Shown here piece by piece: positions 61,197 to 64,000 of a stretch of 64,000 nt of DNA. How positions within the stretch are numbered: position 1 is the first letter of the stretch; each line of letters begins with the position of its first letter. Position numbers and translations under genes: made by a program. The stretch lies in assembly GCA_016839055.1 (NCBI GenBank), contig JAEKNX010000007.1, positions 124,001 to 188,000 of the forward strand, in the 5' to 3' direction. The notes under the pieces were generated by a model. That model worked only from the letters and a program-made list of their open reading frames with translations, searched no databases and was not told the DNA's origin. This DNA is from Spirochaetales bacterium (lineage in GTDB: Bacteria; Spirochaetota; Spirochaetia; UBA9216).

Positions 61197-61632
61197 TTAC
61201 AGCTCAAAACCGAGAAAGGTTCTCACGGCCCAACCAAAAAGAAAAAATATGATTGCAACGCTCTCGCTTATTCCCGTCATTTCAAGGAAACGAGTACTGA
61301 ATCTCAAGTCTTTTGCCTCATTATATAAACAATTCCGGTGTAGTAAACATCCTGTCTTCTTTTTCCTGTCTCTTCGAGACGTACTCACTGGCGTTTGTAG
61401 ATAGTGACACGGATATCCCGGTTATCAGATCCAGCAGGGCAATATTCCGGCTGTCCTGAATTGCAAAGGTGTATCCGGCAAGGACTCCGGTTAGTTCAAC
61501 TAATGCGTCATTGAATCCGAGAACAATAGAGTCCGTGTAGTTGAGCCGTTTCTCGTTTAGCATTTCGATCAGTTCGTGCTCATGGCGTTCTTCGTCATCC
61601 ATAATCTGTTTCAGCTCATGCACATACTCTTC
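61197..61632 (-). pseudogene. Remnant of a rubrerythrin-VIT1/CCC1-type protein
   Basis: Two pieces in different frames resemble one protein. Piece 1 (61321-61632; first candidate start GTG 61623) has the last rubrerythrin helix (MDDEERHEHELIEMLNEKR) and the first VIT part (SIVLGFNDALVELTGVLAGYTFA ... SLSTNASEYVSKRQEK), then stops. Piece 2 (within 61197-61388) gives the VIT C-terminus (AKDLRFSTRFLEMTGISESVA ... GWAVRTFLGFEL). About 60 residues between them, and most of the N-terminal rubrerythrin domain (a TAA stop at 61633-61635 closes the frame), are gone. Intact forms move iron or manganese. Confidence 0.8.
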
Positions 61633-61708
61633 TTATGTTAATAAATTATAACAGATAATAAAAAACTGTTAGGTATCATGTCGTTTATAGACTATCATAA
61701 AAATAATT

Positions 61709-62644
61709 ATGATAATTTTTGTTCCCATACTCTCGGCAGCAGCCTGGCTGACGATAGAGGTTATGGTATTGCTGAATTTGTCGGATACTATTCCGCTTGG
61801 TGCTCTTAACTTACTTGACTGGACATGTTTTATTGTTTCAGCTGTAGTTGCATTTATACTGCCGTTTTTTATATCACGTCAGGCTGGAAAGCAAAGGTTC
61901 TTCTTTTCATTTTTTCTCAGTCTCGTCGCGCTTCTGTTTCTTGCCGGGGTTTTCGGTCGACATTATCACCGTGATTTTGATTCTTTCGGATTTCAGGTAG
62001 TTTTGCTGTTTTATGTACTAATTGTATTGAAACTGGATTCATTGAAGATAGTTAAGCAAAAGCATGCTGTATACAGATCTATATCAATTATAACTATTGT
62101 AGTTTTCATCCTATGGACTGCCTGGCTGATGATGATGGCATATGCCATTGTAACAAGGGCGGAACCCCGGTGGATTGAATCAACAGCATATAACCTGTTA
62201 AATATATTGATCAGTTTTATGATGATTGCTTCAGCCGTATACATCTGGGAGAAGGTAAAACGCCGCCTTCACTTTAAACAGGGTAAGCTTTATCTTGATG
62301 AACGTGATATTTCAAGTATGCTCAGCCTGCAGGAATGTAGTTTTATCAGGGTATTTCTCTCTGCAGATACAAATACACTGAACTGCAACGAGCTTTATAT
62401 ACAGATAAAAAATGAGGATCTTTTAAAACCCCAGTGTGAGCAATGTAAAAAAGAAATGTGGACAGCTACCTCATGCGGAACCTACCGAAATTATAAGAAC
62501 AGAATAAATGAAGTTAAAAAATATCTTGAACTTCTTCAGATTGGAACAATTGTTCCTGTTTCGGAGAATCCCAGAGACATCAAAATTACCGGATGGCGAC
62601 TCAGGCTGTTTGATGACATCCATTATCACCCAACCAGGATGTGA
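61709..62644 (+). CDS. Multi-spanning membrane protein of unknown function
   Basis: 311 residues: about six transmembrane helices in the first 190, then a cytoplasmic domain of 120 residues (RRLHFKQGKLYLDERDISSML ...) with CEQCKKEMWTATSCGTYRN, a possible three- or four-Cys metal site, and a helical end (INEVKKYLELLQIGTIV). No family recognised. No SD before the ATG; TATCAT lies 10 nt upstream (61693-61698), so the leader may be very short. Monocistronic. Confidence 0.75.
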   Translation: MIIFVPILSAAAWLTIEVMVLLNLSDTIPLGALNLLDWTCFIVSAVVAFILPFFISRQAGKQRFFFSFFLSLVALLFLAGVFGRHYHRDFDSFGFQVVLLFYVLIVLKLDSLKIVKQKHAVYRSISIITIVVFILWTAWLMMMAYAIVTRAEPRWIESTAYNLLNILISFMMIASAVYIWEKVKRRLHFKQGKLYLDERDISSMLSLQECSFIRVFLSADTNTLNCNELYIQIKNEDLLKPQCEQCKKEMWTATSCGTYRNYKNRINEVKKYLELLQIGTIVPVSENPRDIKITGWRLRLFDDIHYHPTRM

Positions 62645-62671
62645 GAAAAGACCCTTCTGCATAGACTATTA

Positions 62672-62683
62672 GCGCACGTGCGC
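62672..62683. promoter_or_regulatory. Palindrome GCGCACGTGCGC upstream of the lipoprotein gene
   Basis: A perfect 12-bp palindrome, extendable to 18 bp with one mismatched pair (TTA...CAA). Its centre is 37 bp upstream of a TATAAT at 62715-62720. No recognisable -35 is present, so an activator site is plausible. Confidence 0.45.
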
Positions 62684-62714
62684 CAATTTATCGGGGCATT
62701 TTTTAACCGGATGA

Positions 62715-62720
62715 TATAAT
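62715..62720 (+). promoter_or_regulatory. -10 box of the lipoprotein gene
   Basis: A consensus TATAAT, 53 nt before the ATG at 62774, whose SD is AGGAG (62761-62765). Confidence 0.5.
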
Positions 62721-62773
62721 TTTTACTGTATTTAAAGAATCTCATTTGAAAAGTAGGTCAAGGAGTTATAATA

Positions 62774-64000
62774 ATGTTGAAATCCTTAAGAACCCACAAA
62801 CCTTTATTTATTGTAGCAGCTGTATTTGTTTTTTTCATGCTTATGACAGGCTGTTCGGATACTGCACTGCCGCCTACGGTAGGCTCTGTTGATATCAGTT
62901 TGACATTAAGTGGTAATATTGAAGGTGAACCGTATCTGAAAAATATTTCGTTTTCCGCTGAAACTTCTACTGTCGAGTTTGAAGTTGACACATCACTTGA
63001 GGCAATCGATATTGAATTGGCAGCTGAACTGAGCGGAGTGTCGCTTGCTATCGGCGGACAAAATCTTGTCGTTGGTACAATCGTGACTATTAATCTGGTG
63101 GAGGGATTAAATACAATTCCAATAGTTGTTACTCCTGATGTGGGAGATGCGGTTAATTATATGCTTAAAATCACTCGCACTGCTCCTGTTGCTCCGGTTT
63201 TATCGGATGATGCAGATTTGTTAACTCTTGAGCTGAGTGATGGTCATTTTGAGCCTGCATTTTCTTCATCAATAAATCAATATAGTGTTTCTGTTTCATC
63301 TATTACAGCCTCGGTAACCCTTACACCCACATCCAGTGATACAGGTGCAAAAATAATCATTGGAGGGGCTGAAGTATCAAGTGGGGTTGAATCAGCCGCG
63401 ATAATCCTTACGACTGGAGAAAACACTATAGCAGTTGTTGTTACAGCAGAAGATGGAACGACAATAAAAACATATACGATTACAGTAACCAGACGGGCTA
63501 CGGTTGATGTTGTTTCGCCGATCATAAGCCTAATTGGTGATAATCCGATGCAGGTTGCTTTTGAGGGTGTTTTTACTGATCCAGGCGCAACTGTAACTGA
63601 TAATCTGGATGGAAGCTGGACTGTTTTAAGTGATGATACTGTTGACACAAATACGGCAGGTGATTATGTACTGACCTACAATGCTGTTGATTCGGATGGC
63701 AACGCGGCAACACCAGTTATAAGGACTGTTACGGTAGCGCCGCCGCCCGAGTTAAGCAGGGTTTATCTTTATACCGATTATCCTACTATTAATGACTATG
63801 CCACCCTTGATATTTCCGCTTCAGACTTCATTCTTTCCAGACAATCCGGCGAAGCTGTATTTACCGCTGTTATTGAAGAGTATGATAACGATCAAAATTA
63901 TTTAATTCATACTGTTCCGAGTGGATACCAGAGGCATGACTGGGTTGAAATCCAACCGGGTGAATATACTGCTACCTTTTATCAAGTCCAGGCTGATATT
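62774..64000 (+). CDS. Lipoprotein with cadherin-like and DUF5011-type Ig domains, N-terminal part
   Basis: The frame is open from ATG 62774 to the window edge (409 codons so far). A lipoprotein signal ends LMTGC (Cys27). Two cadherin-like beta-sandwich repeats follow, each closing with the pattern ITVTR or KITR (residues about 35-140 and 145-240, e.g. ENTIAVVVTAEDGTTIKTYTITVTR). Then comes a DUF5011-like domain (PIISLIGDNPMQVAFEGVFTDPGATVTDN ... GDYVLTYNAVDSDGNAAT, about 245-320) and another beta-rich segment. Such proteins are surface-exposed, adhesion or carbohydrate-binding. The C-terminal function is outside the window. Confidence 0.85.
   Translation, partial: MLKSLRTHKPLFIVAAVFVFFMLMTGCSDTALPPTVGSVDISLTLSGNIEGEPYLKNISFSAETSTVEFEVDTSLEAIDIELAAELSGVSLAIGGQNLVVGTIVTINLVEGLNTIPIVVTPDVGDAVNYMLKITRTAPVAPVLSDDADLLTLELSDGHFEPAFSSSINQYSVSVSSITASVTLTPTSSDTGAKIIIGGAEVSSGVESAAIILTTGENTIAVVVTAEDGTTIKTYTITVTRRATVDVVSPIISLIGDNPMQVAFEGVFTDPGATVTDNLDGSWTVLSDDTVDTNTAGDYVLTYNAVDSDGNAATPVIRTVTVAPPPELSRVYLYTDYPTINDYATLDISASDFILSRQSGEAVFTAVIEEYDNDQNYLIHTVPSGYQRHDWVEIQPGEYTATFYQVQADI

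Noticed and set aside
1..64000. tRNA, rRNA, CRISPR arrays, prophage, transposases
   Set aside because: Read through both strands by eye; no cloverleaf-like tRNA, repeat-spacer array or transposase/integrase protein recognised. Small tRNAs could be missed without a dedicated search.

Overview
The window reads as a chromosomal segment of a free-living, anaerobic or facultative member of the Spirochaetota. This is inferred from gene content, not from a marker gene: there is no rRNA or tRNA here. The content fits that group: one-piece pyruvate:ferredoxin oxidoreductase, GAF-type enzyme I, NusG-II plus Gx-transporter pair with ApbE, EpmA next to EF-P, M16C PreP-like protease, several GGDEF/EAL and two-component genes, many outer-membrane and lipoproteins. 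No phage, IS transposase or CRISPR array was seen.

Layout. 1-4.8 kb: end of an EAL gene, a secreted alpha/beta hydrolase, then a corrinoid protein / UroD-type methyltransferase / DUF1638-like-GGDEF operon closed by a perfect terminator. 4.9-12.8 kb (minus): RelA/SpoT-TPR protein, pyruvate:ferredoxin oxidoreductase, a DUF4105 protein and a glycosyltransferase. 13-15.3 kb: PtsP-type enzyme I. 15.3-15.6 kb: a 54-residue protein gene too short for usual gene calls, with its own consensus promoter and terminator. 15.8-23.6 kb (minus): tolC - adaptor - RND pump - PG0541-like protein - response regulator - kinase operon. 23.8-29.5 kb (minus): glycosyltransferase, OmpA-like protein, Rrf2 regulator, RsmC-like methyltransferase, efp, epmA. 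29.5-29.75 kb: an unassigned element closed by a long inverted repeat. 29.9-36 kb (plus): tex, nucleoside hydrolase, PreP-like protease.

36-40 kb (minus): a metallopeptidase/propeller/barrel surface protein and a DUF2207-like membrane protein. 40-46.5 kb (plus): a second two-component system, a DUF1638-hydantoinase fusion, and an HtrA protease whose promoter carries three hexamers phased at 11 bp, as expected for an OmpR-family regulator. 46.9-48.7 kb: a glutaredoxin-like / ferredoxin-thioredoxin-reductase-like pair and two tandem small outer-membrane proteins. 48.7-53.2 kb: Gx transporter, NusG-II protein and an ABC importer split into two converging operons. 53.3-55.9 kb: MarR regulator with a 20-bp operator repeated before its own gene and before the next operon (ketopantoate-reductase-like, shortened CDF protein, YbgC-like thioesterase). 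55.9-61.1 kb (minus): ubiX, a winged-helix regulator, ubiA, ubiD, apbE, with a second small-protein gene (58 residues). 61.2-61.6 kb: a decayed rubrerythrin-VIT gene. 61.7-64 kb: an unknown membrane protein and the start of a large repeat-type lipoprotein.

Themes linking genes: two DUF1638-type proteins, one tied to corrinoid methyl transfer and c-di-GMP; envelope stress (TCS-HtrA, TCS-RND pump); quinone or aromatic prenylation with flavinylation; and several genes whose promoter -10 box lies only 6-8 nt before a start codon that lacks a Shine-Dalgarno sequence, suggesting leaderless mRNAs.
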